This document shows positions 47,495 through 60,129 of a stretch of DNA of 64,000 bases, in pieces (the first letter of the stretch is position 1; every line of letters starts with the position of its first letter). The notes under the pieces were generated by a model. That model was not told the origin of the DNA, made no database searches, and saw only the letters and a program-made list of their open reading frames with translations. The DNA is from Toxorhynchites rutilus septentrionalis. Taxonomy: Eukaryota > Arthropoda > Insecta > Diptera > Culicidae. Both the position numbers and the translations under genes were made by a program. The stretch is taken from contig NC_073746.1 in NCBI RefSeq assembly GCF_029784135.1, positions 302,447,455 to 302,511,454 on the forward strand. The letters are read 5' to 3'.

Positions 47495-48056
47495 TAGTGT
47501 GTGGCAAAGGTGCGCACATAACGGTTGTCGTCCAATAACTCTTGAAATAAAAGCAAATAAAATTTAGTTTGCTGACCAAATTCTAACTATATATATTACC
47601 TTCGAAACGTAGTACAATAATTTTATTAGTTTTGTTTGTAGTTGGACAAAAACCTATTTTAATACAGAATGACAAATGCGTACTTGTGCCCCATAGTGGG
47701 GGCAAAACAACGCTTCGAGACTCCCTCCCGAAGTCTCTGTCGGACCATTTGAGCATCTCTGGAGTGCATTTCTTCAAATCAGTTTTCTTTTTGTGGGTCC
47801 CGTTAAAGATTGTGTTGAAAACATGTTTTTTTTTTTGAGAGCAAAGCGCTGGTGCGAACTTTTGCCTCACAAGCAATTTTTTGACTAATCGAATATTTAA
47901 AAAAAACCTCTTGAACTTTTTCAAAACAAACGCACTATCATCTTCTATAGAATGAAGGTTTTCTTGACAGTGTAGTTTCAAACTTTCCAGTTATTTTAGG
48001 TAAATAGCTCGTTTGCTTCAAAAAGGCCAAGTCGCACTTTTGCCCCGCGCTAAACT
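47495..48056. mobile_element. Possible MITE with GGCAAAAGTGCG terminal repeats
   Basis: The left end TAGTGTGTGGCAAAGGTGCG and the right end reverse-complemented (TAGTTTAGCGCGGGGCAAAAGTGCG in outline) form imperfect inverted repeats about 560 bp apart. The interior holds TGTGCCCCATAGTGGGGGCA. No coding capacity. Ends are tentative. Confidence 0.4.
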
Positions 48057-48136
48057 ACACATTTGTGATTATGTTTTGACTAAATTTGGCTCAGATTTTA
48101 GTTTTTAAAAAAATATTAGAATACAGAAAACCAATA

Positions 48137-50178
48137 CAGGTCGGACTCGATCATCCGGAATTTTAGACTCGATTATCCCGAGTATTTTATTTTTGATTTT
48201 CGGAAATTTTGAATAATTTGTATAATAATTCTATATTGAATAGCTAATATGGGTATCAAAAGAAAGGGCTTGACTAGTAGAATGCAGTTATTTATGAAAA
48301 ACGCAAATCAAAGATGGCGGCCACTACAAAATGGCGGATTACATATTTTCTTAGAATCTCATCAATATGGGTATCAAATGAAAGGGCTTGACTAGTAGAA
48401 CACAGTTATCTATGAAAAATGCAAATCCAAGATGGCGGCCACTACAAAATGTCGGATTTCATATTTTCTCAGAACCCCATCAATATGGGTATCAAATGAA
48501 AGGGCTTGGCTAGTAGAACACATTTATCTATAAAAAATGCAAATCCAAAATGGTCGCCACCGCAAAATGGCGTCATATATATTTTTTCACAACCCCATCA
48601 ATATGGGTATCAAATGAAAGGGCTTGACTAGTGGAATACAGTTATTTATGAAAAATGCAAATCTAAGATGGCGGTCACTACAAAATGGCGGATTAGAGCC
48701 CCATCAATATGGCTATCTAATGAAAGGGCTTGACTAGTAGAATACAGTTATTTATTAAAAATTAAAATCCAAAATGGCCACAACAACAAAATGATGCCAT
48801 ATATATTTTTCACAACCCCATCAATATGGGTATCAAGTGAAAAGGCTTGACTAGTAGAACACAGGTATTTATGAAAAATGCCCAAAATGTTTCGATAGAA
48901 AGTTCTCGACTAGTAGAACATAGCAGATAATGAAAAATCCAATTTCAAGATGGCCGCAGTCCCCGAACAACTAATTACTTTTTGAATGGTTTCATTCAGC
49001 TTGACCCGTTTCTATGTATGTTTGAATGTTTGTTGGGTTGTCTCACATTAATAAAAAATTGACCCCATTCCTGTTGAATGATTGATCTGAAATTTGGAAC
49101 ATACACTTAATTCTACTGTCATTATAAAACTGCGTATTCCATGATCTTGAAAAATTCAATTTGGCCGCCGCAAAAAAATGGCTGAATGGCTTGATTTGGA
49201 GAATACATTACACTATGAACAACATAAATTCGAAAAGGTCGCCGCCACAAAATGGTCGACTATGTTTTTTTTTGCAATCCCCTCAATATTGGTATCAAAT
49301 GAAATTTTTTCGCTAATAGAATACAGTACAAGTCAGACTCGATTATATACAGACTCGATTATATGTGATTCGATTGTATACAATTTTGGACTCGATTATA
49401 TTCAGTTTGGAATTTTTTTTTTTTTATATATATCAAATATGACTTATTTTATGGAGAAATGTAACCTTTCAACGTTAAGGTGAATGTTAGGTGGCTATTA
49501 CATGTACAGTATTATACCCCACTTGATTTTTGAAGATTTTGCTTGAATTTTCCCCAGGAATTGTTTATATCGACATTGCAGCCAAATTAAGAAAGATAGA
49601 AGCTGTGCGTCAAAGAACAAATTGTGGAGTAGTTGAAGAACTTCATTTTAATTGATAGAAACAATCTAGTTTAATATAAATTTTCAGGATAAAATTAATA
49701 ATAACACATTAAAATTATTAACTTTTAAGTGTTTCACTTCCAAAATGTTATTAAAATTCACTAATTGAGTTGTTCCACTACTATATCCGGTACTAAATTT
49801 TCACATCTTTCAAATGAAAGCATCAGAATCGACTTCCGTAGCGTGCTTTTTAATGTAGAGCTAGTTTGAGGCGACAGAGTCCGAAACAAAAAAAAAAGTT
49901 CTATAACCCTGTTATTGTTGAAATTCGAACATATGCGTAGGAGGATTTTTTTCATCAAATATAATCGTCTATCACCTCCTGAGAGTATCTGGATAAGTTA
50001 TTTTTTTTCATGTGAGGAAGGTGTTTTCTGACTTTAAGGGGATGAATCAAAAATCAAAATCCTCTTTAAAAAAAAAACGAAAAATACATGCAAAAAAAAA
50101 ACAATTAAAAAAAATTGTTTTGACTCGATTATCCGGAGTGAAAAAAAATCAATACTCCGGATAATCGAGTCCGACCTG
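48137..50178. mobile_element. 2.04-kb Tigger/pogo-like non-autonomous element
   Basis: The left tip CAGGTCGGACTCGATCATCC and the right tip reverse-complemented, CAGGTCGGACTCGATTATCC, are inverted and each is flanked by TA. The subterminal ACTCGATTATCC motif is repeated near both ends, and a diverged internal copy lies at 49328-49400. There is no transposase frame. The interior contains a 118-bp tandem array. CAGG...TA-flanked tips with a GACTCGATTATCC core fit the Tigger/pogo group, by inference. Confidence 0.8.
48240..48960. repeat. 118-bp tandem repeat, about six units
   Basis: Units anchored by ATGGGTATCAAATGAAAGGG begin at 48249, 48367, 48485, 48603, 48709 and 48826. Each continues with CTTGACTAGTAGAA, TTATCTATGAAAAATGCAAA, most then an AAGATGGCGGCCACTAC-type box, then AACCCCATCAAT. 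Degenerate units recur at 49150-49330. It lies within the Tigger-like element. Confidence 0.9.
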
Positions 50179-53100
50179 TATTTTCCTGAATACAACAGAG
50201 TTTGCACATTATTTAGGTTTCTACAGAAATCGCTTAAAGGCAATAACTTCGATTTTTTGGACAATATAAACAAGCACTTTGACCAATTCTCGACGAGAAA
50301 CCAAATAAATGTTGTGTTGGCAAAACATGTAGAGACAAACATACTCATTATGATCAAATGGTCGGTGTTAAGTCAGAGCGGACCAAGTCGCAAAATTAAA
50401 AAATTCAAGTTATTGATTGGTTAAACATTTTGTAAGCTACATTTCACATTTATCAGATTTGGAAAATCACGCGTACAGAAGGAATAACTTATCGAAATTG
50501 TTTTGAACGTCCAATAAGAACCCTTTATAGCACCAAACTTCAAACTCGTTTTTCTTGAAATCATAAAAATGTCACATGGTCCGGTCTGACTTAACACCGA
50601 CCAAATGTAAGATGTAAGAAAGTTGATGTGTACAATGGAAACATCTCATTCAGTCTAGTTTAAAAAAGTAAAATAAAAAAAGTGAAATAATATGCATCGA
50701 AACATTAGAAATGATTATTAAGGCAAATTGTGACAGAGAATTCCGATAAGGCCAGGCTGCAAAATTAAGAGGATAATAGAAGGCACCGCCCTCTCTCAAC
50801 GAACCGAGAGTTTTTGTTGGCAATTTCAACACGATGTTTTATTGATTTGTTTCAAAATGTTAACACTATTGTTCTGGTAAGATGCAATACAACATTCAAC
50901 TGTCATGAATCCGCATCCGAGAGCCCCGAGAATCAATTGCTCCGCTCTTTTATCCATCATCTTCGCCTTCAATTAGCTCCTCTCGTCTACACGGAGCTTC
51001 CGTGCCACACACTCAGGACAAATTTCCACCGACTTCGGCTTCCGAGTCTCCAGGTAATAATCGTTCTTTCCACACAACCTGACAATTTTCCCACGCAGAT
51101 CTTCCCCGTTCTTGGCCCAAATTACAACAATGCCATTCGAATCCTCGCCACACGTACACACAAAACACAAAAACACCAAACATCAACGTCAAACGGGAAC
51201 AGGAGAGGAGAGAAAAAAAAACGCAGAAAACAATTTCGATTAATTCCCGAAAATTGTTTTCCTTTATCTCCGACCCGAATCTTGTACTCCAAGCTTCCCC
51301 CGCTCGGCTTCTGGGGGGGAGGAAAGGCAGAGCCACGACGGCTTATTTGTCATCCCAACCTGGAGAGAGAGAGGGAGCGCGTCACTGGCAGCATCAAAAG
51401 GCCTGCTTCGATTCACAATTTGCCGCTATCAAGTGATCTTCTTGATTTTCGGGCGGGCGCTCTTTTGTCAACCACCGCCCCCGCAAAAATCAAAACCGGG
51501 AAAACGAACGAACAATCGTCTTGAGAGAAAATAAAAAGTAGAAGCAGCGGAAGAATAAGCAATCAGCCGTTATCAGCTCATTTTTTATTTATTTGTGCGA
51601 CAATCGAGGATGCTTGCCCCATCATTCTGGCACGCCAAGAGTCAAGTGTCGAACGTTAATTTAACTTCCACCTTGGTTTTTTTTTTTTTTTGATTTGGGG
51701 TCGTGCGTGTGTACGCGCGCAGCGATGTGCCCTCGCGATGCGTTGCGGGGGTGAAATGATTGTAAAATTTGAATAAATGTGCGCTCGTCTTTTTTTTCCG
51801 TTTTGCAACCCTCTTGCTCAGGGTTTTTTTTTCTTGAAGGACGAAGCGAATAAAAAAGTAAAACACACGCGCCAGGGGGTGAGTAACAATTCTTCGGAAG
51901 AAATAATGATAAGGCAGATTAGAAAGTGATATCAATTACAGGAGGAAACAATCCGGGGAAAGGTAAACAGCGAGGGTAGCGCACGGTGCGGCGGAATTTC
52001 GCGGGTGGTTGGAGCTGAAGAGAACATGACAGATTAATCTGTTCCGGTCGGTATTGATCCCGGCGAGGGAGGGAGCGGAAGGAAGCGCACGTTTTTGACA
52101 ACGGACGCGTGGGGAGACGGGGTCGGCTGGTTCCACTCGGCGATTGACAGTCGGATTGTTTCAATTATTCATAGTACCCAATTTTGCTGGTGACGGTGAT
52201 GAGAAGCTGGGTAGGAAGGATGAACGAAAACGAGCAAAAAAAAAAAAAAAAAGGATAGAATTGCAATCGAAGACACCATGGCCGCCGTCTGGACCACGGG
52301 TTGCTGCGTTTTTTCGGCCAGGAAGTCAGTCGAATTGAGTCGGAGATTTTTTTTTAATGGAAAGCAAATATTTGCGCCTCTTCCATTTTCCATGAATTTC
52401 AGATGAAGGTTCCGTTTTGTCCCGAATTTGGCGCTAGAGCAGTGGCCCGGTCCGGAATCAAAAGTTGGTGATTCTTTCAACGCTGGGTACGATTCGAAGG
52501 TTGCGACGGTTCGAGTCAATTTCTTTGCCTTTGACTGCCTGCGACTGCGGCCGGTCGAAAATTGGATTCTAGCTCTCAACAATGGATCCTTTTCATTAAT
52601 ATTTAAAGTGGATTTTAATCATAATTTCTCGTCATATCTTCTCGCTGGGTTTCAACATTTTTTCCCGATCTTCAACGTTCCGAATTGAAACGCTCGTGTG
52701 TGTATCTGCGGGTATGCGCCGATGTGTTCTGTCTAACAAGCCACTTGTGAGCGAGATGAGTTTTTTTTTGTCGGGTTTCTTTTTCCGCGGCCTTTCAAGG
52801 GTCCTCTTTTCAGCAGCCAGCAGCTTCTGGTGTTTGGCTTGAAATTATCGTGTAATGTTTACAAATCGTTTTACATTTAGAGAGTAACAAAAATTCAAGT
52901 GCTGTTTGTACACTGATCGATCGCAACACAGTAGCTTCTATCCGGGCCGAGTGGGCAAGCAATCCTTTCGGTGTCTGATTGTCTTCTCCGAGGGGTAGGA
53001 AAGTGACTGCTGCATTAGTTGATTGAATCTCTACAATAGCTCCGGCCAGCGAAAGCAAACGAGAAAAGTTTACCTTTCGATTAGCTCGCCCTGATATCGC

Positions 53101-54220
53101 TGAGAAGATGGCAGGAAGGCTTCCAGGAAATTATTTTCCCGATTTACAGGTTTCATACAACGACGACAAGGACGACACACACTGATTGTCTGCCAGTGAC
53201 GTACACGCTAAATTAATTTCCTTCGACAATGATCGCATCGTGGGCTTCTTTTTATTAATTTGATTCCACTCGTTGTCTGGTTTTCCTCCTCCACTCGCTG
53301 AGAAAAATCACTCCGCATACTGGCAGTGACGTGAAATTAGCCCAATCCCCTCCGTCTACCGCCTCTGCACAAGCATAAATATTCATGACGTGAATCTTTG
53401 CAAACTTAATTTTTGTCCCTATTCCAACCGAACGTTCACTTCCGCATCCCGGATATTGATTGATTATATCCTGTCAAGGGGCGCAGCAACGCGTATGTGA
53501 ATAATTATTCTCCCTTCTTAGCTGGTAGTGGAAGTGGGTGGCACATTCTTATCACATACTTACAAGTCCTCCTCTCCCCCCCTTTTCCGGAGACATCAGC
53601 CCCGTAAACCCGCAACCATTTGTTTGTTTATAAATAGGTTTCGGAAGAATGTCACTCCGGCTTTTGCGAGCATAACTTTCGGCTCATCAATTTCTGACAC
53701 ACAGAGCAGAGCAGGATGAGATAATGATTTTGTCATTCTGCAGCGGGTTGCGGGGAAACCTCGTTTTTTTTCCATTGATTAGAAGACGAGATGTGGAGTT
53801 CCGTTCGTGTTCGTGTGTGTGCACACGGATGTGAATCGGCGGAAGAAAGGGGGGGGGGGGGGTAGGTAGCGTTAATTCATCAAATATGATAATGAATAGA
53901 AATTTGACGAACCGCAAATCGGGGAAGGGGTTAATTTACAAAATATTCAGCTGCGATACGTGAAGATGTCATCGTGTTTGGATGAGAAAGCACATGTGGG
54001 GAAAGTTTTTGGCGGCTGGTTGATAAGAAAGTTGCCAACGGAGTGCCAATGACATGCGTGTGTTTTGTCTGTTTTCCTCGAGATATAATGATTAATTGGA
54101 GGGTGCTTCCGGCGAACGGAGTGATGCTCTCACTTGACAGTGCGGATTTTCTAGCACTGAGAAATGATGAGCTCAAGGAGAAGGTTATAGATTAAGGCGA
54201 AACTATGCGAAACTATGCGA
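50179..54220. other. Non-coding: short AT-rich part, then repeat-poor island
   Basis: From about 50800 the DNA is GC-balanced, with GAGA runs near 51363, a 14-base G run at 53849-53862 and T runs. The frame at 50814-51524 (plus, 236 codons) has no domain, an implausible start and mixed composition, so I do not call it a gene. Confidence 0.45.
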
Positions 54221-55757
54221 ATACATGCCCGGGTTTTATGAAAATCCAATTTAGCTGAAAAAATCTTTCAAAAATGGACAACGAACAATAATCCACTTCA
54301 AGATAGACAGCAAACTCATACAAATCAAACAAATATAAATCCCCAACAAGATACTTTGTATCCCAATTCGCTAAAAAATCTCAAAGTTTGATCGGAAATA
54401 GCCTGTAACGCGTTTGAATACATACACTTTTGATAAAAAAAATATTAAAAGTCACATTTTTTTCATCTGAAAACTAACGATTTTTTTTAGTTATATACTT
54501 TTACTTTAACTTAACTTTTTAACTATTAGGTGTGCAAATTTAAATCCGTCAATATTTCTCAAAATTATCATCCTTGAAAGGGTCTCCCGTCGCTAGCTAC
54601 AACCGTTTCCCATCTTTCTGGAAGCGTCACGTTTTAATGAAATAGTTTTCACGATAATAACTATTTTTGCTGCAAACGGATAGTGATGATTTGCATACCA
54701 ATCATTCGATTGGATTCGATTCGACATGTATGCTATACATTATGGTTTATAATAACAAAAATTGGAAGCACTTCCATTTTCCCATGCATTTGTTCTGTGC
54801 ATTTCTGTGTTTACCTATCCGTGCCGTCAGAAACGAGCAACAAATGTATCAGCGAGGTAAAATATTTATATTCCACTGCGAATCAAATACAAATGCAGCG
54901 TTCGTTCTACGAACAATGTGGGGAGAGTAAAAATTACAGTTTATGATTCCCTCGCTTCCGATGTATTGGATACATATAAGTGAGCTACTCGTGATTTCTT
55001 GTCACAATCTTGCACTAGCTAGCGAGCTCGATACAAAGAAATAACTTGAGAATGGGAGATATCGCACACTGAAGGCAGGCGCAATATTGCATCACGATCC
55101 CCACCCCTGAGTGATTCTTTTGCCAGCCAGTATGCATAAAAAAGTTACCCCGTAGCGAAGCGACCTATTTTATCCCTAACCGTGAAGTAGTTTACACCGA
55201 AAGAAGCAGAGTAATCAAACCCAACATAAACATCAACCTCAGCAGAAGTAGCAGCAAACACGTTTCAATGTTTCTGTCGCAACCTGAATAAAAATACAAC
55301 GGGTGTAGTTGGGTTTCGCTGCTGTCGCAACTTGTTCCACTCTACAGTTTACCAAGCAGAAGGAGCTAATCTATCAGTTCTTTCCATAACTATTTTTTTT
55401 TTCAAAAGAGTTTCCGCTGTGGAATTGCAAGTTCAAGTGCTCTGGACGCACGTTTCCACGAGTGAACGGTCGCCACTTGACCAGAGCCTCCGCCTCGTGC
55501 CATCGATCCAACACGTACTTTTTTTTCGGTAGATGCGCCGCGTCAATTACCATGCCGCCTGGTCGAGAGTACTTCTCTATTTTTTGCATCACACGCACAC
55601 TTTGTTAGTATTTTCGTGCGTTGCCAATAGTAGATTGAAGCGATTAAGAAATTTAAATCAATTCTGTTGATGGAACCAAATATAACGCCTATGATCGAGA
55701 TTCAAATAAAAGATAACTTTTTTTAACTTTTTTTAAGATTTTTTTCAAATATCGCTA
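54221..55757. other. Non-coding sequence, partly AT-rich
   Basis: No exon or element ends recognised. The short frames near 55332-55598 on both strands lack splice or domain support. Confidence 0.35.
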
Positions 55758-56225
55758 CACCCAAACTATTGTTGGCACAAAAGATGCCTTTTATTGTGTT
55801 ACAGCGTCAGATGCACAAATAAAAGCACCTGTTTTGAAGAGTGTGTTTGCATGTATGGAGCAGACTTCTTATTCTCTCAGCCTGAATGTCAGATTGGAAT
55901 TGCACCAAAAAACAATACCCAAACGATGGGATTGAACATTATAAAATGAAATTGAATATTATAAGTATACACGGAATGTATTTTTGAGAGTAAAAGAGAG
56001 AGCGTGAAAAACTGTATTTTGCCGTAAAACCTTTGATGTGTGCTTATTTGCAAAATCTCTTATGTTGCCCATATATTGCTATGGCATGTATATTATACAC
56101 AAACTCGCCTCTCTCTTGAGTCAATGCTGTGTCAGTATGGATGGCTAGCACAGTTAATGATACTTTTTGGCTCATTCAAAGTAATGTATGAGGATGTCGG
56201 AGAATGTGTTACGATTCATATCAAC
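55758..56225 (-). mobile_element. CACCC-family TA-MITE, copy 5, right end eroded
   Basis: Begins CACCCAAACTATTGTTGGC, preceded by TA. It continues in the reverse orientation of the family with TTGCATGTATGGAGCAGAC, GATGTGTGCTTATTTGCAAA, CTCGCCTCTCTCTTGAGT and TTTTTGGCTCATTCAA. The CCTTGGTTCGAT-type segment is deleted and the last terminal repeat is not recognisable. Confidence 0.75.
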
Positions 56226-56501
56226 CCACATATCTTGAATAGGTTTTTATTGTAACTCCTGAACATATATTTTGACCATTATTGTGTATTTGTAAAAGTA
56301 ATTGGAAATATTAACCAATTTCGTAAAATTTCATGAACGAATTAGAAACTTACATTTAAATATCTCGAGAATGGCTGAATTGGGAAGGAAGTTGACCATT
56401 AGCTTTTTTATTTAAAATTTCATCATAAGTTATACTTTGTGGCCAAAATTCGTAAAAATTCGTTGTTCTTCAAATTTCGACAAAAGTAATCTTAGTATCT
56501 T
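56226..56501. other. Non-coding AT-rich sequence
   Basis: No feature recognised. Confidence 0.3.
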
Positions 56502-56660
56502 GTGCACGCGTGGCCGAGTGGTTAGCGTCTCACTTTATCATGCCGGGTGTTCGGGTTCTATTTCCGTTCCCGTATTCGTTTCGAATGAGCAACTGGGAGA
56601 GTACTGATTGCTATGTGGCAATCGACCAATCAGAACGCGAGATTTACGCTTCGACAATGC
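56502..56660 (+). mobile_element. tRNA-headed SINE, Feilai-like head with a different body
   Basis: A box TGGCCGAGTGG at 56511 and the following GTTAGCGTCTC, ATGCCGGGTGTTCGGGTTC match the Feilai-like heads, with a one-base lesion in the B box (GGTTCTATTTCC). The downstream body does not match the other SINEs and there is no GAA tail, so it may be another family or a broken copy. Confidence 0.55.
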
Positions 56661-56850
56661 TTGACATTTTTCAATTGTTCGATAGATGTTTTCCTAAAGT
56701 ATATAATTTTACATATTAAATTGTAATAAATTGTTAGGGAGTGCTCAAATCGATTAATGCATAAATCTCGACAATCCATCAGGAATCGACTTAACAAGCG
56801 CTTAAAATTGGACAATTTTCGTGATGCGACCTATTTTTCGTATTCCAATT

Positions 56851-58300
56851 GACGGATTTTATGCCAACTCGTCTGGCAGCACCATTTTTGGTTACACTCA
56901 AACTTTGTGTCTTTATAGACATTGGTTTAAGCAACTTTGCATGCTTTAAAAATCAAAAAAATGGACTACTTTTTGAAAAGTTTTTTTTTCGTAAAATTTT
57001 TACAAAATGTTTCTTACTCAAAAACTATAAGACCTACAAAATTTTGATTAAAAAATGAAATGTAGCAAATTGTTCAATTTTTTATAAAACAAAACCAAAA
57101 TTAAGAATTGAAAAAATTATTTCAAAAATTGAAATTAATTTTCCTCAATAACTTTTTTTTCAAATTCTCCAGAATTTTTTTTTGTTATTATTTGCTGTTA
57201 TATTTGTTGTTATAGTTCTTTCAATATGGATGTATGTGTAACTTGCAGATAATTGTAGGGGTTATTCACATTTTCAAAATAAAAAAAAAGTTATCTTGAG
57301 AAAGATGAATTTAAATTTTCACGATAATTTTTTTTCAATATTTTTTTTTGATAGTTTCCTCCATTTTATTATTTGCCAAAATTATGCAGGTCTTATAGTT
57401 TTCAAGATTAAACTCTGAATTGAAAACAGAAACTTAACTCTAAAGCAATAAGATCTACAAAATTTTGGTCAGAGAATAGAATGTAGGAAATTGTTTGATC
57501 TTTCATTGAAAAAAATATATATTTTAAAATTCATTGAAAATATTATTTTAAAAATTTAACGTCATTTTTTTCAATATCATATTCTTTCAAAATTCTGGAA
57601 GAAAATATTTCAATAGCCCATACAACTACGAACAAGTCATCCATTCATTGGAATGAGGGCATTTTTGCAAGAAGTTCTTCTAACAATAACTTTTTCTTTG
57701 AAAAAAAATTCTACTATTGAAATTCTACTAATGTAACATTTTTGTTGGTAAATTATCGCGATTGACATGCAAACTTTTTTCCATTTATAAACGTGTCAAG
57801 AACATATCAAACGCGAAAGTTCACACACAAACAAATGTTACGGGTAAAACATTATTTTTTCAGGAGTCTCCATACAAAAATGCTGGCCAGAGAATATGAA
57901 AAAAAGTTGTCATCTTCGACAAGTCTATATTTCAAAAATATCTAAAACATTTTTGAATGCATTATGTCACAATCTTGACTTCAAAAAAAGTTAGTATTAG
58001 TTGTTTATTGTTAGAAATGCTTTTTCCCGGTAAAACTGCTCATCTTCCGATGTTTAGATGATTTGATAGTTATAACATGGGCCACTTATATTATTTTTGA
58101 ATTACAAAAAAAAAACCTTTCATGAGAAAAATGAATTTTAATTTTAAAATAATTTTTTATCACCGATTTTTTTTTAAATTTTGGTATTTTTGCATGAAAA
58201 TTCGAACAATTCCCAATTTCTTTGATCAAAATAGTGTAGGTCTTAGAGTTTTCGAGCTAGAAACAAAACAAATATGATAATTATAACAAGGGCTACATAT
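56851..58300 (+). mobile_element. Long-TIR family copy
   Basis: Starts GACGGATTTTATGCCAACTC, then GGCAGCACCATTTTTGG, AAGCAACTTTGCATGC and GGACTACTTTTTGAAAAG, and continues through several AATTGTTC/ACTATAAGACCTACAAAATTTTG-type subrepeats and CATCTTCC-type boxes, as in the 26751 element. The right end is unclear because mini-me-like and mariner insertions follow. A segment near 58110-58260 recurs at 59040-59205. Confidence 0.6.
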
Positions 58301-58514
58301 ATTTTTTTTAATTACAAAACAAAACCTTTTTTTTCTTTTTTATAGATATACAAATAGATTTAAGAAATGAGTTAAATCATAAACATTTTTATAATCACCT
58401 TATATCCCATCCCTGTCCTGATTAAAAAATGTCACCCTTCTAAACTCGAGTCAACCGCGAGTAATCGGTTTTCTACCTTACTAACCATAGAATTAGGAAA
58501 TTCTTTATACAAAA

Positions 58515-58936
58515 CTAGCTGACCCGGCAAACTTCGTCCCGCCAAAAATTTGTGTTTTGTTATCAATACCTTCAAACATCCACGTTTTCTCACTATGAGC
58601 AAGTTCATGAGTCCAATCGCAGAACTGTTCATTGATTGATCTTCTAATGGACCCCGTTGAATTTACCTTTTACTATAAAATTCCTAGAATTTCTAACAAA
58701 ACTGTTTCGTTTCTATGGCAGACCTCCCCCCTCCCCTCTTCGGAAAGGTAGGAGGAGTGGTGTACCTCATTAGAAATGTTTCTTGCTCCTAAAACCTCCA
58801 CATGCCAAATGTGGTTCAGTTTGCTTGATTAGTTCTCGAATTATGCAGAAATGTATGCTTCATTTGTATGGCAGTTAGTTTCCGAGTCCATAAGAATCAG
58901 ACAGACAGACAGAAATCCATTTTTTTATATAGAGAT
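58515..58936 (+). mobile_element. Mini-me-like element, minimal form
   Basis: 422 bp from CTAGCTGACCCGGCAAACTT to a short GACA run (near 58899-58913) and ATATAGAGAT. Only about one internal unit is kept, compared with about seven in the 3289 copy. It shares TTATCAATACCTTCAAACAT and CATGAGTCCAATCGCAGAAC with the 3289 and 38004 copies. Confidence 0.7.
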
Positions 58937-59210
58937 TATGAAAATATAGTAAAGAATTCGTTTCCCTAAAAATTAAGTAACTGAGCCTGTAAAAATAAAC
59001 GAATTAATAAAAAAAAACAACACAAAAAAAATAATTTCAAAATTAAAAAATGAATTTTAATTTTGAAATAATTTTTTTATCACCGATTTTTTTTTTAAAT
59101 GTTTTTTTGAAATGTTTTAAATGTTTTAAATGTCATGAAAATTTGAACAATTTTCTAATTTCCTTGGTCAACATTGTGTAGGTCTTATAGTTTTTGTGCT
59201 AGTTTTGTTC
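58937..59210. repeat. Duplicate segment of the long-TIR family interior
   Basis: 59040-59205 repeats 58110-58260: AATGAATTTTAATTTT, TCACCGATTTTTTTT, CATGAAAATT, GAACAATT and GTGTAGGTCTTA. It is likely part of the same long-TIR copy, displaced by the mini-me-like insertion or by internal duplication. Confidence 0.45.
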
Positions 59211-59214
59211 GAAT

Positions 59215-60040
59215 GCTTGCCGAAGCCTACATGTTCTAGGAGAATTTCAGTGCTTTGAGTGGTAAAAAATTGATAAAATTGTGATTTTGATGAGAGAAAC
59301 AAAAATCCTGATAAAGCATCGAAAAAGTTCGAGGACATTGAATTTGCAAGCACTTTTGGACTGAGATGACACTCAAACGCAACAACAACCCGATGATCAA
59401 TTGAATGTTACACAGAAAGCCATCTCCATATGTTTGAAGACCATGGGAAAGATCCAGACGATCGGAAAGAAAGCAATTTCTCCATCGGATTGTGACAGGC
59501 TATGAAAAGTAGATTTATTCCGAGAATTCTGAGCGTCGAAGATTTCGGGTAAACCATCAACATCGAATGCAGGGCCAAATCATTATGGACGGAAGAAAAT
59601 GTGTTGTGCTTGGTGAGATCAGACTAGTTTGATCTACTATGAGCTACTCAAACCTGACGGAACCGTTAATACTGAACGTTAACACGATATCAAATGATCA
59701 ATTTAAATCGAGCTTCGGGGCAAAAACGACCTGGATATCAACAAATACAACACAAAATGATTTTGTGACAAGATAATGCTGCGTCAAACACTGCAAAAGT
59801 GGTCAAGGAAACGATTCGGTCATTTGGTTGGCTAATTCATTCACATGCGGCTTTCTCACCAGACTTGGCTCCTTTCGACTGCTACATATTTGCATCGATG
59901 GGACACGCACTTGCTGAGTAGCGCTTAAATTCTTACGAAGAAATAGCTTGATGAATGGTTTACATCTGAAGAGGAACAGTTCTTTTGGCGTGGCATCCAC
60001 AAATTGCCAGAGAGATGGGAAAATGTATAGCTATCAATGA
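59215..60040 (+). pseudogene. Mariner transposase pseudogene, near full span
   Basis: Remnants cover most of a roughly 345-residue D34D mariner transposase. N-terminal pieces include KKFEDIELQALLD and QLNVTQKAISICLKTMG. HRIVTGYEK then a stop sits where the first catalytic Asp should be (family TGDEKW), so that Asp is now Tyr. WWDQTSLIYYELLKPDGTVN follows. The block with the second Asp reads ILxQDNAAS with a stop just before Gln. SPDLAPFDCYIFASMGHALAE keeps the third Asp. Several stops and frameshifts make it dead. It is a different lineage from the 33280 fossil. Confidence 0.8.
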
Positions 60041-60103
60041 GAATACTTTAAACAAAATAAAGTTTTATATTTTAATACAATGAACTGTTTTCTTAGAAAA
60101 AAA

Positions 60104-60129
60104 AATCGGTTTCATGCTTGTACACCTGG
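60104..60129 (+). repeat. Right terminal inverted repeat of the mariner fossil
   Basis: Its reverse complement starts CCAGGTGTACAAGCATG, a typical mariner tip, and it is followed by TA. The left partner was not found next to the transposase start. Confidence 0.7.

Noticed and set aside
48240..48960. CRISPR-like regular repeats
   Set aside because: Contiguous 118-bp tandem units without spacers in a eukaryotic transposable element.
50814..51524. 236-codon open frame on the plus strand
   Set aside because: No domain, splice signals or coherent composition; the segment looks like unique non-coding DNA.
52810..53058. Minus-strand 82-codon frame of protein-like composition
   Set aside because: No convincing acceptor, donor or homology; a donor-like GTAAAC just upstream is not in a usable frame.
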